From: CAYRZF01 sp964428805
GTDB lineage: Bacteria > Methylomirabilota > Methylomirabilia > Rokubacteriales > CSP1-6
Direction of reading: 5' to 3'
Assembly: GCA_964428805.1 (NCBI GenBank)
Contig: CAYRZF010000010.1
Span: 1 to 39,197, forward strand
Length of the DNA stretch: 39,197 nt
The notes under the pieces were generated by a model. The model saw only the letters and a program-made list of their open reading frames with translations, was not told where the DNA came from and did not search any database. Below, in pieces: positions 15,914-23,709 of this stretch. Made by a program: the position numbers and the translations under genes. Numbering within the stretch: position 1 is the stretch's first letter; the number at the start of each line of letters is the position of its first letter.

Positions 15914-17146
15914 GTGCTGAACGGCTCCCGCCAGGCAACTCGCTGGATCGTCTTGGCGGTCGTGTGGCTCACGCTGGGTGTCGCGTACGGCCTCTTTTTT
16001 TCCTTCACCATTTTTTTCGTCCCGCTCATCGAGGAGTTCCACTGGTCCCGGGGCCTGACCGCAGGAGCGTTTTCGCTCTCCGCGTTGATCCAGGGCGTGC
16101 TTTCACCGGCGATCGGCATGCTCGTGGACCGCATCGGCCCCCGCCGGGTCATTCTGGTGGGCGTCCTTCTCCTATCCGGCGCCTCGATATTGGGAAGCCG
16201 GATTCAGTCCCTCTGGGAGCTTTACCTGATTACCGGTGTCCTGGGCGCCACGGGGGTCGTCGCGGTGGGGTGGGTGCCGAGCGGCGCGCTCCTGTCCGGT
16301 TGGTTCTCCCGTCACCGGGGTGGGGTGATGGGCCTGGCCTTTTCAGGCATGGGGGCGGGGGTGCTGGTGGTGGGTCCGCTCGCCCAGTGGCTGATCGCCC
16401 AGGTGGGGTGGCGGCAGGCGTACCTGGTCCTCGGGGTCGGCACGTTGCTATGCTTGGGACCGATTCTCTGGTTTGGCGTCGCCGAGGCGTCAGTCCCCCG
16501 GCGTTCCCGTCGGACTGAGGTGCAGGCGGTCGCCCCGACAGACGGGGTCGGGATGCGGGCGGCGCTCTCGACTCGCGTGTTCTGGGGGCTCTTCCTCGCG
16601 TATTTCTTCACGCCGCTGGCTGTCTTCCCTGTTTTCACCCACCAGGTCGCCTTCGCCGTAGATGCGGGGTTCCCTCGGATGTTCGTGGCGGGAATCTTCG
16701 GCCTCATGGGGTTTATGTCGAGCGTCGGCCGAGTCGCGTTCGGCGCGCTATCCGATCGGATGGGCCGGGAGCCAGCCGCCACGCTCTCCTTTGGCTGCAC
16801 GGCGGCCGGGACCGGGGCGCTAATCCTGCTCGACGTCTGGCCCCATGCAGGGTGGCTCTATGCCTACGCGCTCCTCTTCGGGGTAGGCTTTGGCGCTCGA
16901 GGCCCGATCATTACCGCTATGGCCAGTGAGGTCTTTGCCGGGCGGCGGTTCGGGGCCATCTACGGCGTGATGAACCTCGGCAACGGGGTCGGCGCCGCCA
17001 TCGGCCCGTGGTTCGGCGGCGTGATCCACGACCTCACCGGAAGTTATCGTCTGGCCTTCCTGACGGCGATGGGATTCTGCGCCGTGGCGGCGGCATGCTT
17101 TTGGATTGTCCGATGGGGTCCGCGGCCGGACGGCGCCAGTTCGTGA
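15914..17146 (+). CDS. MFS transporter, oxalate/formate antiporter-like
   Basis: 410 residues with 12 predicted membrane helices. It has the MFS motif A-like loops MLVDRIGPRRVILVG and ALSDRMGREPAATLS after helices 2 and 8. FFVPLIEEFHWSRGLTAGAFSL and IQGVLSPAIGMLVDRIGPR are typical of the oxalate:formate/monocarboxylate antiporter branch. It would move small carboxylates across the inner membrane. The start is GTG 15914, supported by the immediate membrane-helix homology after it. It is probably cotranscribed with the next MFS gene. Confidence 0.87.
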   Translation: MLNGSRQATRWIVLAVVWLTLGVAYGLFFSFTIFFVPLIEEFHWSRGLTAGAFSLSALIQGVLSPAIGMLVDRIGPRRVILVGVLLLSGASILGSRIQSLWELYLITGVLGATGVVAVGWVPSGALLSGWFSRHRGGVMGLAFSGMGAGVLVVGPLAQWLIAQVGWRQAYLVLGVGTLLCLGPILWFGVAEASVPRRSRRTEVQAVAPTDGVGMRAALSTRVFWGLFLAYFFTPLAVFPVFTHQVAFAVDAGFPRMFVAGIFGLMGFMSSVGRVAFGALSDRMGREPAATLSFGCTAAGTGALILLDVWPHAGWLYAYALLFGVGFGARGPIITAMASEVFAGRRFGAIYGVMNLGNGVGAAIGPWFGGVIHDLTGSYRLAFLTAMGFCAVAAACFWIVRWGPRPDGASS

Positions 17147-17198
17147 GCGTCGTGATGGCCCCAGCCACTGCCACATCCGGGTAGGAGGGCCGGGGCCA

Positions 17199-18416
17199 GT
17201 GCAATTCCCCGCCGCGCTACGAGCCCTCAATCACCGCGATTTTCGCGTGTTCTGGACAGGACAGCTGGTTTCGCTGATCGGCACCTGGATGCAGAGCGTG
17301 GGACAATCCTGGCTGGTGCTCGAGCTGACGGACTCTCCGTTCAAGCTCGGGATCATCGGAACCGTGCAGTTTGCCCCGATGCTCTTCCTTTCGTTTGTCG
17401 CCGGGGTGATCACCGACCGGGTCTTCAAGCGTCGCCTGATCCTCGCGACGCAGACGGCCCTCATGCTACAGGCCTTTAGCCTGTGGATATTGGTCTGGAC
17501 AGGTCATGTGCAGTACTGGCATGTAGCGCTGCTGGCCGGCCTTTACGGGTTGGCCAACACGCTGGATATGCCGGCCCGCCAGTCCTTTATCGCGGATCTC
17601 GTGGGCAAGGATGACCTCATGAACGCCATCGCCCTCAATTCGGCGCTGTTTAGCGGAGCCCGCGTTGTGGGCCCTGCGGCTGCCGGCCTCCTCATTGCTT
17701 GGTACGGCGTGGGCGTTGCATTCTTCCTGAACGCCGTGAGCTTCGTGGCCGTCGTCATCGCCTTGCTCACGATTCGGACCGACGGGGCACCGCGCCCCTC
17801 TTCTGGCGCCACCATCTCGCAGCAGATCATAGAGGGAGTCCGCTACGCCGTCAGCACGCCCCTGATCGCATTGGTCCTGAGCCTGCTCCTGTCGGTCGGC
17901 CTGTTCGTGATCAACTACAGCGTCCTCGTCCCGCTCATCGCAAGGGACGTGCTGCATGAAGGTGCGCACGGCTTCGGGTTCCTGATGGCGGCTCTCGGCG
18001 CTGGCGCCGTGGCCGGAGCCCTCGCGCTGGCCCTCGTGGGCGGCGGACGGCCGCCGCTTGGGATCCTGGTGGGAGCCGCCATCGTCGTTTCCGGGGCGAC
18101 GATGGCGCTGGCTGCGGTGCGGCATTTCTGGCTCGCCATCGTCGTCCTCCTTGTTATCGGATGTTCACAGATCCTGTTCACGGCGAGCTGCAATACAACG
18201 CTTCAGGTAACAGTTCCGGACGGGGTTCGGGGTCGGATGATGAGTCTCTACGCGCTTGTTTTCGTGGGCGTGACTCCTATCGGGTCGTTCCTAGTCGGAT
18301 CCATCTCGGAGACTCTGGGAGTGTCCGCCGCGTGCGGGGTGGGTGGAGGGCTGGGACTGCTGTTCGTCTTGGCGCTCACGGCTCGGTGGAGGCGTCGCAC
18401 CGTCCCGCGGTCTTGA
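17199..18416 (+). CDS. MFS exporter, EntS/MFS_3-like
   Basis: 405 residues and 12 membrane helices. The opening ALRALNHRDFRVFWTGQLVSL and SWLVLELTDSPFKLGIIGT are hallmarks of the MFS_3 (enterobactin-exporter-like) group, as are DMPARQSFIADLVGKDDLMNA and PDGVRGRMMSLYALVFVG. Members export siderophores or drugs; the substrate here is unknown. GTG 17199 is preferred because it follows AGGAGGG and starts the homology. A longer frame from 17106 would overlap the upstream MFS gene with unrelated residues. Confidence 0.87.
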   Translation: MQFPAALRALNHRDFRVFWTGQLVSLIGTWMQSVGQSWLVLELTDSPFKLGIIGTVQFAPMLFLSFVAGVITDRVFKRRLILATQTALMLQAFSLWILVWTGHVQYWHVALLAGLYGLANTLDMPARQSFIADLVGKDDLMNAIALNSALFSGARVVGPAAAGLLIAWYGVGVAFFLNAVSFVAVVIALLTIRTDGAPRPSSGATISQQIIEGVRYAVSTPLIALVLSLLLSVGLFVINYSVLVPLIARDVLHEGAHGFGFLMAALGAGAVAGALALALVGGGRPPLGILVGAAIVVSGATMALAAVRHFWLAIVVLLVIGCSQILFTASCNTTLQVTVPDGVRGRMMSLYALVFVGVTPIGSFLVGSISETLGVSAACGVGGGLGLLFVLALTARWRRRTVPRS

Positions 18417-18471
18417 CACCGAGGACAATGTGGTCTTTCATTTGTGGCGACTGGACCCCTCACGGCTGTCT

Positions 18472-18520
18472 CCCCTCACCCTTCCCTCTCCCCCGAGGGG
18501 GAGAGGATTAAGGTGAGGGG
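18472..18520. repeat. Palindromic repeat, copy 2 (REP-like)
   Basis: Left arm CCCCTCACCCTTCCCTCTCC, right arm GGAGAGGATTAAGGTGAGGG. Partial extra arms flank it (CCCCTCACGG at 18457 and GAGGTGAGGGG ending at 18540). This is the only copy at a codirectional junction, between an MFS gene and the lysine-tailed protein. Confidence 0.85.
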
Positions 18521-18564
18521 GCCGAGGAAGAGGTGAGGGGCCTCGTGTGCGGAGGGAACGATCC

Positions 18565-18906
18565 ATGGCAGAGCTGACGAAGCGCTACCTTGTGATGCCC
18601 ATGGCCACCGAGGCGCCGTTCGACCTCAACGATCCCGACGGCGCGTTCGCCCTGAAGCCCTGGAAGGACCCGGCGGCCCTGCGCGCGCTGGCAACCTATC
18701 GGCACAACTGCTACCCGGAACTGGCGCGGGACCTGGATGCCTGGATCCGCGCCATCAAGGCGGGTCCCACTGTGCGCGGCGGGACCGGCAAGCGGAACGA
18801 GCCATTCCTGAAACCCGAGCGGGCTCAGGTCGCGGCAAAACCGAAGGCGAGGCCCGGAGTCAAGCGGAAGGCGAAGGCTGCCAGGAAGAAGGGCAAGAGG
18901 CGGTAG
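18565..18906 (+). CDS. Conserved small protein with lysine-rich C-terminal tail
   Basis: 113 residues. The ATG at 18565 has GGAGGGA about 8 bases upstream. The N-terminal ~70 residues form a compact part (KRYLVMPMATEAPFDLNDP, AFALKPWKDPAALRALATY, CYPELARDLDAWIRAIKAG). The last ~40 residues are strongly basic and histone H1-like (KPKARPGVKRKAKAARKKGK). I do not recognise a characterised family. It ends 2 bases before the sirtuin gene, so the pair is cotranscribed. The tail could be a substrate of that deacylase, which is inference. Confidence 0.72.
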   Translation: MAELTKRYLVMPMATEAPFDLNDPDGAFALKPWKDPAALRALATYRHNCYPELARDLDAWIRAIKAGPTVRGGTGKRNEPFLKPERAQVAAKPKARPGVKRKAKAARKKGKRR

Positions 18907-18908
18907 GC

Positions 18909-19682
18909 GTGCTGGCTGAGATCGATCGGGTCGCCGAGCTCATCTGCCGGGCCGAACGTCCCGTGGTTTTCACCGGCGCCGGGGTGAGCACCGAGTCCGG
19001 CATCCCCGACTTCCGAAGCCCGGGAGGAATCTGGGACCGGTTCGATCCGGAGGAGTTCACGTACCAGAATTTCGTGGGGAGTCTGGAGGGACGGAGGAAG
19101 TACTGGCAGCTCGGGCGCCAGGTGTATCCCGTCATCAAGGACGCCGAGCCCAACGCCGCCCACCACGCGATCGCCGACCTCCACCGGCTCGGGCGTCTCG
19201 ACTGCGTCATCACCCAGAACATCGACAACCTCCACCAGCGGGCCGGTGTCCCGGCGGAGAAGGTGATCGAGCTTCACGGCAACGCCACGCGGGCGCGGTG
19301 TCTCGACTGCGGGCGTCCTTATACGCGGGACGAGATCCACGAAGGGCTGGAGCGCGGGGTGGAGATTCCGGCGTGCGATCCCCCGTGCGGCGGGATCATC
19401 AAGCCGCAGACGATCCTGTTTGGGGAAACTATGCCGGCGCAGGAGACCTTGGAGGCCGAGCTCAGAGCCAAACGCTCGGATCTCTTCGTGGTTGTGGGTT
19501 CGTCGTTGGTGGTCTATCCCGCGGCCATGATGCCGCTTTACGCCAAACAGGCCGGTGCGGCCCTCGTCATTGTCAACCTCTCCGAGACACCCCACGATCC
19601 CTACGCGGACGTGCTGGTGCCCGGAAAGGCCGGCCCCGTCATGGAGCAGATTCTCGAACGGGTGAGGCAGCGCCTCGCCTGA
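18909..19682 (+). CDS. SIR2-family NAD-dependent protein deacylase
   Basis: 257 residues, full length for a bacterial sirtuin. NAD-binding motifs: GAGVSTESGIPDFRSPGG and TQNIDNLHQRAG. The catalytic histidine is in LHGNATRARC. The zinc site is CLDCGRPY plus CDPPCGG, and PQTILFGETMP and VGSSLVVYPAAMM complete the Rossmann core. It removes acyl groups from lysines in the cytoplasm, consuming NAD. GTG 18909 follows the stop of the lysine-tailed protein by 2 bases. Confidence 0.95.
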   Translation: MLAEIDRVAELICRAERPVVFTGAGVSTESGIPDFRSPGGIWDRFDPEEFTYQNFVGSLEGRRKYWQLGRQVYPVIKDAEPNAAHHAIADLHRLGRLDCVITQNIDNLHQRAGVPAEKVIELHGNATRARCLDCGRPYTRDEIHEGLERGVEIPACDPPCGGIIKPQTILFGETMPAQETLEAELRAKRSDLFVVVGSSLVVYPAAMMPLYAKQAGAALVIVNLSETPHDPYADVLVPGKAGPVMEQILERVRQRLA

Positions 19683-19699
19683 GAAATGGAGCGGACGCC

Positions 19700-20476
19700 A
19701 TGCCCATCCCGGTGCAGACCGCGGTCGAGCGGCTGGTCGAAGCGCGCGCCATCCACCGTCTGGCCACGCCCCTCTCGGAGACGGACCCGGACCTCACTCT
19801 CGAGCAGGCCTACGCGATCCAGGACGCGCTCCGGGCCGAGCTTGAGCGGAAGGGAGAACGGATCACTGGCTGGAAGATGGGGGTGACGAGTCAGGCGGCG
19901 CGGGAGGCCCTGGGCGTCGAGCATCCGATCGCCGGCTTCCTTCTCGGCTCAGGTCAGTTCGCCAGCGGCGCCGAGGTGCCGCTCAGCCGCTTCGCCAACC
20001 TCGCTGTCGAAGTGGAGGTGGCCTTCAGGATGCGCACGAAGCTGGTGGGCCCCGGAGTGACCGCGGCCACCGCGCTGACCGCCGTGGAGGGTGTCCTGCC
20101 CGCCCTTGAGTTGCCCGATTTCCTCTTTTCCGGGAAGGCTCGGGCGGTGGACATTGTGGCTGATGGTGTCCACGCCAATGCCATCGTCCTGGGAAGCCCG
20201 CTCACGCCGCTCCGTGGGATCGATCTCGCGCTGGAGGGCGTCGTGTACGAGCACAACGGGCAGATCGTGGCGACCCAGACGGCGGCCGAGGTGATGGGGA
20301 ACCCGCTGAACTCGCTCGCGTGGCTCGCCAACCATCTGGGGAGCCGGGGCCTCAGCCTGAAGCCGGGAGATGTGGTCATGAGCGGCTCGATTTCGAAGCT
20401 CTTGCGCCCCAAGGCCGGCGACACGATTCGGGCGAGGTTCACTCGCCTGGGCTCCGTCGGCGTCAAATTGGTCTGA
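19700..20476 (+). CDS. 2-keto-4-pentenoate hydratase family protein (MhpD/DmpE-like)
   Basis: 258 residues of the fumarylacetoacetase-related hydratase family. Blocks seen: LTLEQAYAIQDAL, GWKMGVTSQAA, PIAGFLLGSG, a metal-binding stretch VEVEVAFRM, ALELPDFLF, VMGNPLNSLAWLANHL and LKPGDVVMSGSI. These enzymes hydrate 2-oxopent-4-enoate in meta-cleavage degradation of aromatics, or act as related decarboxylases. No other meta-pathway gene is adjacent, so the substrate is open. ATG 19700 begins the homology, 17 bases after the sirtuin stop. Confidence 0.88.
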   Translation: MPIPVQTAVERLVEARAIHRLATPLSETDPDLTLEQAYAIQDALRAELERKGERITGWKMGVTSQAAREALGVEHPIAGFLLGSGQFASGAEVPLSRFANLAVEVEVAFRMRTKLVGPGVTAATALTAVEGVLPALELPDFLFSGKARAVDIVADGVHANAIVLGSPLTPLRGIDLALEGVVYEHNGQIVATQTAAEVMGNPLNSLAWLANHLGSRGLSLKPGDVVMSGSISKLLRPKAGDTIRARFTRLGSVGVKLV

Positions 20477-21061
20477 GTGGGATACGTGGATCTGGAGACG
20501 CTTCGCAAACGGATCGAAACCTCGCTGGGCAGCCGGCCACGGCGAATCGTCGAAGGGGAGGGGCTAATCCCCGCGGCGGTGCTCCTACTCCTCATCGACC
20601 GCGCCGGCCCTCACGTCCTCTTCACCAAGCGGACCGAGGGAGTCTCCCACCACAAGGGGCAGTTCTCCTTCCCCGGCGGCATCGTGGAGACCTGGGACGG
20701 CTCGCGGTTGGAAACGGCGCTTCGCGAGGCTCAGGAGGAGATCGGGCTTCCCCCCGAGGCGGTGGAGGTCATCGGAACCCTGGACGACACCGAGACGCGC
20801 GCGACATCGTTCGTGATCACGCCGTTCGTCGGGCTCATCCGCGAGCCGGTGCGCTACGTCCCCGACGGAAGGGAAATCGAACGGGTGCTGGAGGTGCCAC
20901 TCGCCGCGCTGCTCGACCCGGCAAACGTCAGGGAGGAACTCTGGGAGCGCGACGGCAGGCCCCACCCTGTCTATTTTTATCAGTATGAGGGGGAAACCAT
21001 CTGGGGAGCGACGGCGCGGATTCTCAAGCAGTTTCTGGATCTTGTGAAAGAAGGGCCCTGA
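20477..21061 (+). CDS. Nudix CoA pyrophosphatase-like hydrolase (NudL/YeaB type)
   Basis: 194 residues; the GTG abuts the hydratase stop. The CoA-specific signature HHKGQFSFPGG precedes the Nudix box (ETALREAQEEIGL), and FTKRTEGVSHH corresponds to the conserved region before it. The family cleaves CoA and acyl-CoA to 3',5'-ADP and phosphopantetheine derivatives with Mg2+ or Mn2+. It probably helps control CoA pools in a genome region rich in CoA enzymes. Confidence 0.92.
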   Translation: MGYVDLETLRKRIETSLGSRPRRIVEGEGLIPAAVLLLLIDRAGPHVLFTKRTEGVSHHKGQFSFPGGIVETWDGSRLETALREAQEEIGLPPEAVEVIGTLDDTETRATSFVITPFVGLIREPVRYVPDGREIERVLEVPLAALLDPANVREELWERDGRPHPVYFYQYEGETIWGATARILKQFLDLVKEGP

Positions 21062-21232
21062 GGAAGTCTCTTTGGGGCTGGCAGCCTCCGGCCGCACTTT
21101 CAACCGGGGTGAGCGACCTGCCCTTTGGGACCTTCCGGCCCCAACTGACCTGCCTCCCGTCCAGTGGCCCTCCGGTTCTCAGACCGGCTCCGATTCCTCA
21201 GGGCGGTTTCACCCTACCCGACGGTGAAGGGC

Positions 21233-21457
21233 ATGTCAAGGGCCGAAGAGAAGGAGCGCGTCGGCCTCTGCGCCGAGTGTGTCCATGGCCGGCGCGTCGT
21301 CTCAGCGAAGGGCTCTGAGTTCTGGCTCTGCGCCAAGTCCGAAACCGACCCGCGCTTTCCGAAGTATCCCCGCCTCCCGGTTCTTCAATGCAACGGCTAT
21401 GCGCGGAGCGAGTCCCCTCACCCTGCCTCTCCCCAGCGGGGAGAGGAGAAGAGGTGA
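21233..21457 (+). CDS. Small Cys-rich protein whose tail and stop codon come from a repeat
   Basis: 74 residues from ATG 21233 (GAAGG upstream). Conserved-looking blocks: LCAECVHGRRVVSAKGSEFW, LCAKSETDPRFPKYPRLPV and QCNGYARS, with four cysteines suited to one zinc. I have no named family but the pattern looks like a real conserved small protein. The last ~15 residues (ESPHPASPQRGEEKR) are encoded by palindromic repeat copy 3, which also supplies the stop codon, so the original C-terminus probably ended near NGYARS. An upstream in-frame start at 21164 has no support. Confidence 0.68.
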   Translation: MSRAEEKERVGLCAECVHGRRVVSAKGSEFWLCAKSETDPRFPKYPRLPVLQCNGYARSESPHPASPQRGEEKR

Positions 21458-21461
21458 GGGG
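21414..21461. repeat. Palindromic repeat, copy 3 (REP-like), convergent junction
   Basis: Left arm CCCCTCACCCTGCCTCTCCC, right arm GGGGAGAGGAGAAGAGGTGA. It lies between the Cys-rich gene (read into by its 3' end) and the convergent sppA stop at 21467. Confidence 0.85.
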
Positions 21462-21466
21462 TACCA

Positions 21467-22420
21467 TCAAGGCCACCACAAATACAGAAATCGGGGACCG
21501 GGGCCGATGAGCAGAGAGGAGAGCTGGACGAGGGAGGTCTCGAGTCTCTCGGGGGCAGGCGTACCCGAGTAGATGTTCGATCGATATTCCCGCGGGCGAT
21601 GATACATGATCACCCGCGCCTCGCTGACTCGAGCCGCCTGTCTCGCCACCTCCACGGCGTTCTCGAGGTATCCCACCTGATCCACCAGGCCCAATTCTTT
21701 GGCTTGCCGGGCCGTATAGATCCGGCCGTCGGCGAAGGCTCGCACCTTGGCCTCGGGGATGCGTCGCTCCTTGACGATGAGCGAGACGAAGCGTCCGTAG
21801 AGATCGTCGATCACTCCCTGGAAAATCGCCCGCTCCTCCTCGGTGAGGCCCCGGAACGGCGAGCCCATGTCCTTCTTGGCGCCGGACTTGATCGCGAGCG
21901 GTGAGACGCCGACCTTCTGGAGCAACCCCTCGGCGTTGAGAGTGAGCATCACCACCCCGATGGAACCGGTCACGGTGGTGGGGTGGACGACGATCGTATC
22001 GGCCGCCAGGGCAACGTAGTAGGCTCCCGAGGCGCCCACATCCATGATCGCCGCCACCACCGGAATCTTCTTCCGCGCCTTGAATTCAGAGAGCTCTCGG
22101 TAAAGGATATCTGAGGCGGTTGCTGTCCCGCCGGGGCTGTTGATTCTGACGACCAGCGCGCGGACTTGATCGTCATCCTCCGCCTTTCTCAGCTCCTCGC
22201 GGACGCGGGCCAGCAGTGACACCTGGGGCGCCTGTGAACCGAGCGTGAAGAGCGGTTCTTCGCTGATGACCCCGGAGAGGTCCAGGAGCAGGACCTTGGC
22301 GGCACCCGACCCTTCCACGGTCTGTTCGCGCAGCGGCTGGATCCTCGGAGTGAAGTCGATGGAAATGACCGAGCAGCCCGAAAGGGCCAACGCCAGCGCC
22401 GTGACGCGAATGAACAGCAT
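21467..22420 (-). CDS. sppA: Signal peptide peptidase SppA, lipoprotein form
   Basis: 317 residues of the short SppA (S49) type. The N-terminus MLFIRVTALALALSGCSV has a lipobox (LSGC), predicting a lipid anchor rather than a membrane helix. INSPGGTATASDILYREL and the catalytic-serine region MDVGASGAYYVALAAD are present, as are PTTVTGSIGV and IKSGAKKDMGSPFRGLT with the general-base lysine. ADGRIYTARQAKELGLVD is the classical C-terminal block. SppA degrades leftover signal peptides in the envelope. The -10 box TATACT (22432-22427) ends 6 bases before the ATG, so the mRNA is probably leaderless. Confidence 0.93.
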   Translation of the reverse strand: MLFIRVTALALALSGCSVISIDFTPRIQPLREQTVEGSGAAKVLLLDLSGVISEEPLFTLGSQAPQVSLLARVREELRKAEDDDQVRALVVRINSPGGTATASDILYRELSEFKARKKIPVVAAIMDVGASGAYYVALAADTIVVHPTTVTGSIGVVMLTLNAEGLLQKVGVSPLAIKSGAKKDMGSPFRGLTEEERAIFQGVIDDLYGRFVSLIVKERRIPEAKVRAFADGRIYTARQAKELGLVDQVGYLENAVEVARQAARVSEARVIMYHRPREYRSNIYSGTPAPERLETSLVQLSSLLIGPGPRFLYLWWP

Positions 22421-22426
22421 ATGCCG

Positions 22427-22432
22427 AGTATA
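22427..22432 (-). promoter_or_regulatory. -10 box of sppA, likely leaderless start
   Basis: Read leftward, TATACT lies 6 bases before ATG 22420, so transcription would begin at or within the start codon. No good -35 is visible. It faces the divergent CoA-transferase promoter at 22504-22509. Confidence 0.5.
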
Positions 22433-22503
22433 CCGCAGGCGCGAGCGAAAGCGCGACCCACTCGCAAGGTGTGGGTGCGCCCATTGCCGACGGGTCGAGG
22501 TGC

Positions 22504-22509
22504 TATACT
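22504..22509 (+). promoter_or_regulatory. Extended -10 of the CoA transferase, likely leaderless start
   Basis: TGC-TATACT (22501-22509) ends 6 bases before GTG 22516. A TTGCCG at 22484-22489 is only 14 bases upstream, too close for a normal -35, so the extended -10 probably suffices. There is no Shine-Dalgarno. Confidence 0.5.
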
Positions 22510-22515
22510 GCGCGT

Positions 22516-23709
22516 GTGCCGCGACCCCTCGACGATTTCCGGATTCTCGATCTCTCCCGGATCGTCGCCGGCCCTCTGGCGACCCAGATCTTCGGCGACT
22601 ACGGCGCCGAGGTCATCAAGATCGAGCAACCCGGGCTGGGGGACGACAGCCGGCAGTGGGTGCCGCCCGCGGCGCCGGACGGCTCGGCGACCTACTTCTT
22701 TTCCATCAACCGGAACAAGAAGTCCGTCACCCTGAACCTCAAGCATCCCCGTGGCAAGGAAATCCTGAAAGCACTGGCCCGTCAAGCCGACGTCCTCATC
22801 GAGAACTTCAAGCCCGGGACGATGGAGGACCTGGGCCTGGGGTACGAGACGCTACGGCAGGAGAACCCGCGCCTCATTTACTGCGCGATCTGCGGGTTTG
22901 GCGCCTCCGGTCCCAAGCGCGAGTGGGCCGGCTACGACGCGATCATGCAGGGCGTGACAGGACTCATGTCCATCACCGGGGAGGCCGATGGCCCTCCGGT
23001 GAAGGTGGGCGTGGCGTTGATCGACGAGATCACCGCGCTCTACGCCCACGGCGCCATCCTCGCGGCGCTCCTGCACCGGGAACGGAGCGGCCAGGGGCAG
23101 AAGGTGGAATGCTCTCTCCTCGAGTCCGGAGTGGCCTCGCTGATGAACGCGGCGACCGCCTACCTTCTGGCCGGCGAGGTGCAGGGACGATGGGGGAGTG
23201 CCCACGCCTCCGTGGTCCCGTACCAGGCGTTCAAGGCCAAAGACGACTACCTCATGGTCGGCGCCGGCAATGAGCGCCTGTGGAAAGCCTTCTGCGAGGT
23301 GGTGGGGGCGCCCGAGTGGGCGGACGATCCCCGCTTCGACTCTAATGAGAAGCGCGTGCGGCGGAGGGAGGAGCTGGTCCGGATGATCGAGGAGCGCCTT
23401 CAGGCCCGGAGCCGGGACGAGTGGGTGGAGGCCTTCGGCGCGGCGGGGCTGCCCGCGGGTCCCATTAACAGCGTTGCCCACGTGTTCAGCGATCCTCAGG
23501 TGCTCCATCGCGGCATGGTGGAGGAAATCGTCCATCCCACGGCGGGGAAGATCAAGCTCGTCGGCATCCCCGTCAAATTTTCCGAGACTCCCGGGGAGGT
23601 CGCGATCCCACCCCCACTCCTGGGTCAGCACACTGAACAGGTTCTCGGCGGCCTGCTCGGGCTGTCAGCGGGCGAGGTGGCGGAGCTCAGAAAGGCAGGG
23701 GTGGTGTGA
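22516..23709 (+). CDS. CaiB/BaiF-family (class III) CoA transferase
   Basis: 397 residues. LDLSRIVAGPLATQIFGDYG, VIKIEQPG, NRNKKSVTLNLKHPRGKEI, DVLIENFKPGTMEDLGLGYE and the active-site Asp in GYDAIMQGVTGLMSITGE are family hallmarks, and GPINSVAHVFSDPQVLHRGM is the usual C-terminal block. Class III enzymes exchange CoA between carboxylic acids through an aspartyl-CoA intermediate; the substrate is not readable. GTG 22516 starts the homology and lies just downstream of a TGCTATACT box. The stop overlaps the dehydratase start (GTGA). Confidence 0.93.
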   Translation: MPRPLDDFRILDLSRIVAGPLATQIFGDYGAEVIKIEQPGLGDDSRQWVPPAAPDGSATYFFSINRNKKSVTLNLKHPRGKEILKALARQADVLIENFKPGTMEDLGLGYETLRQENPRLIYCAICGFGASGPKREWAGYDAIMQGVTGLMSITGEADGPPVKVGVALIDEITALYAHGAILAALLHRERSGQGQKVECSLLESGVASLMNAATAYLLAGEVQGRWGSAHASVVPYQAFKAKDDYLMVGAGNERLWKAFCEVVGAPEWADDPRFDSNEKRVRRREELVRMIEERLQARSRDEWVEAFGAAGLPAGPINSVAHVFSDPQVLHRGMVEEIVHPTAGKIKLVGIPVKFSETPGEVAIPPPLLGQHTEQVLGGLLGLSAGEVAELRKAGVV

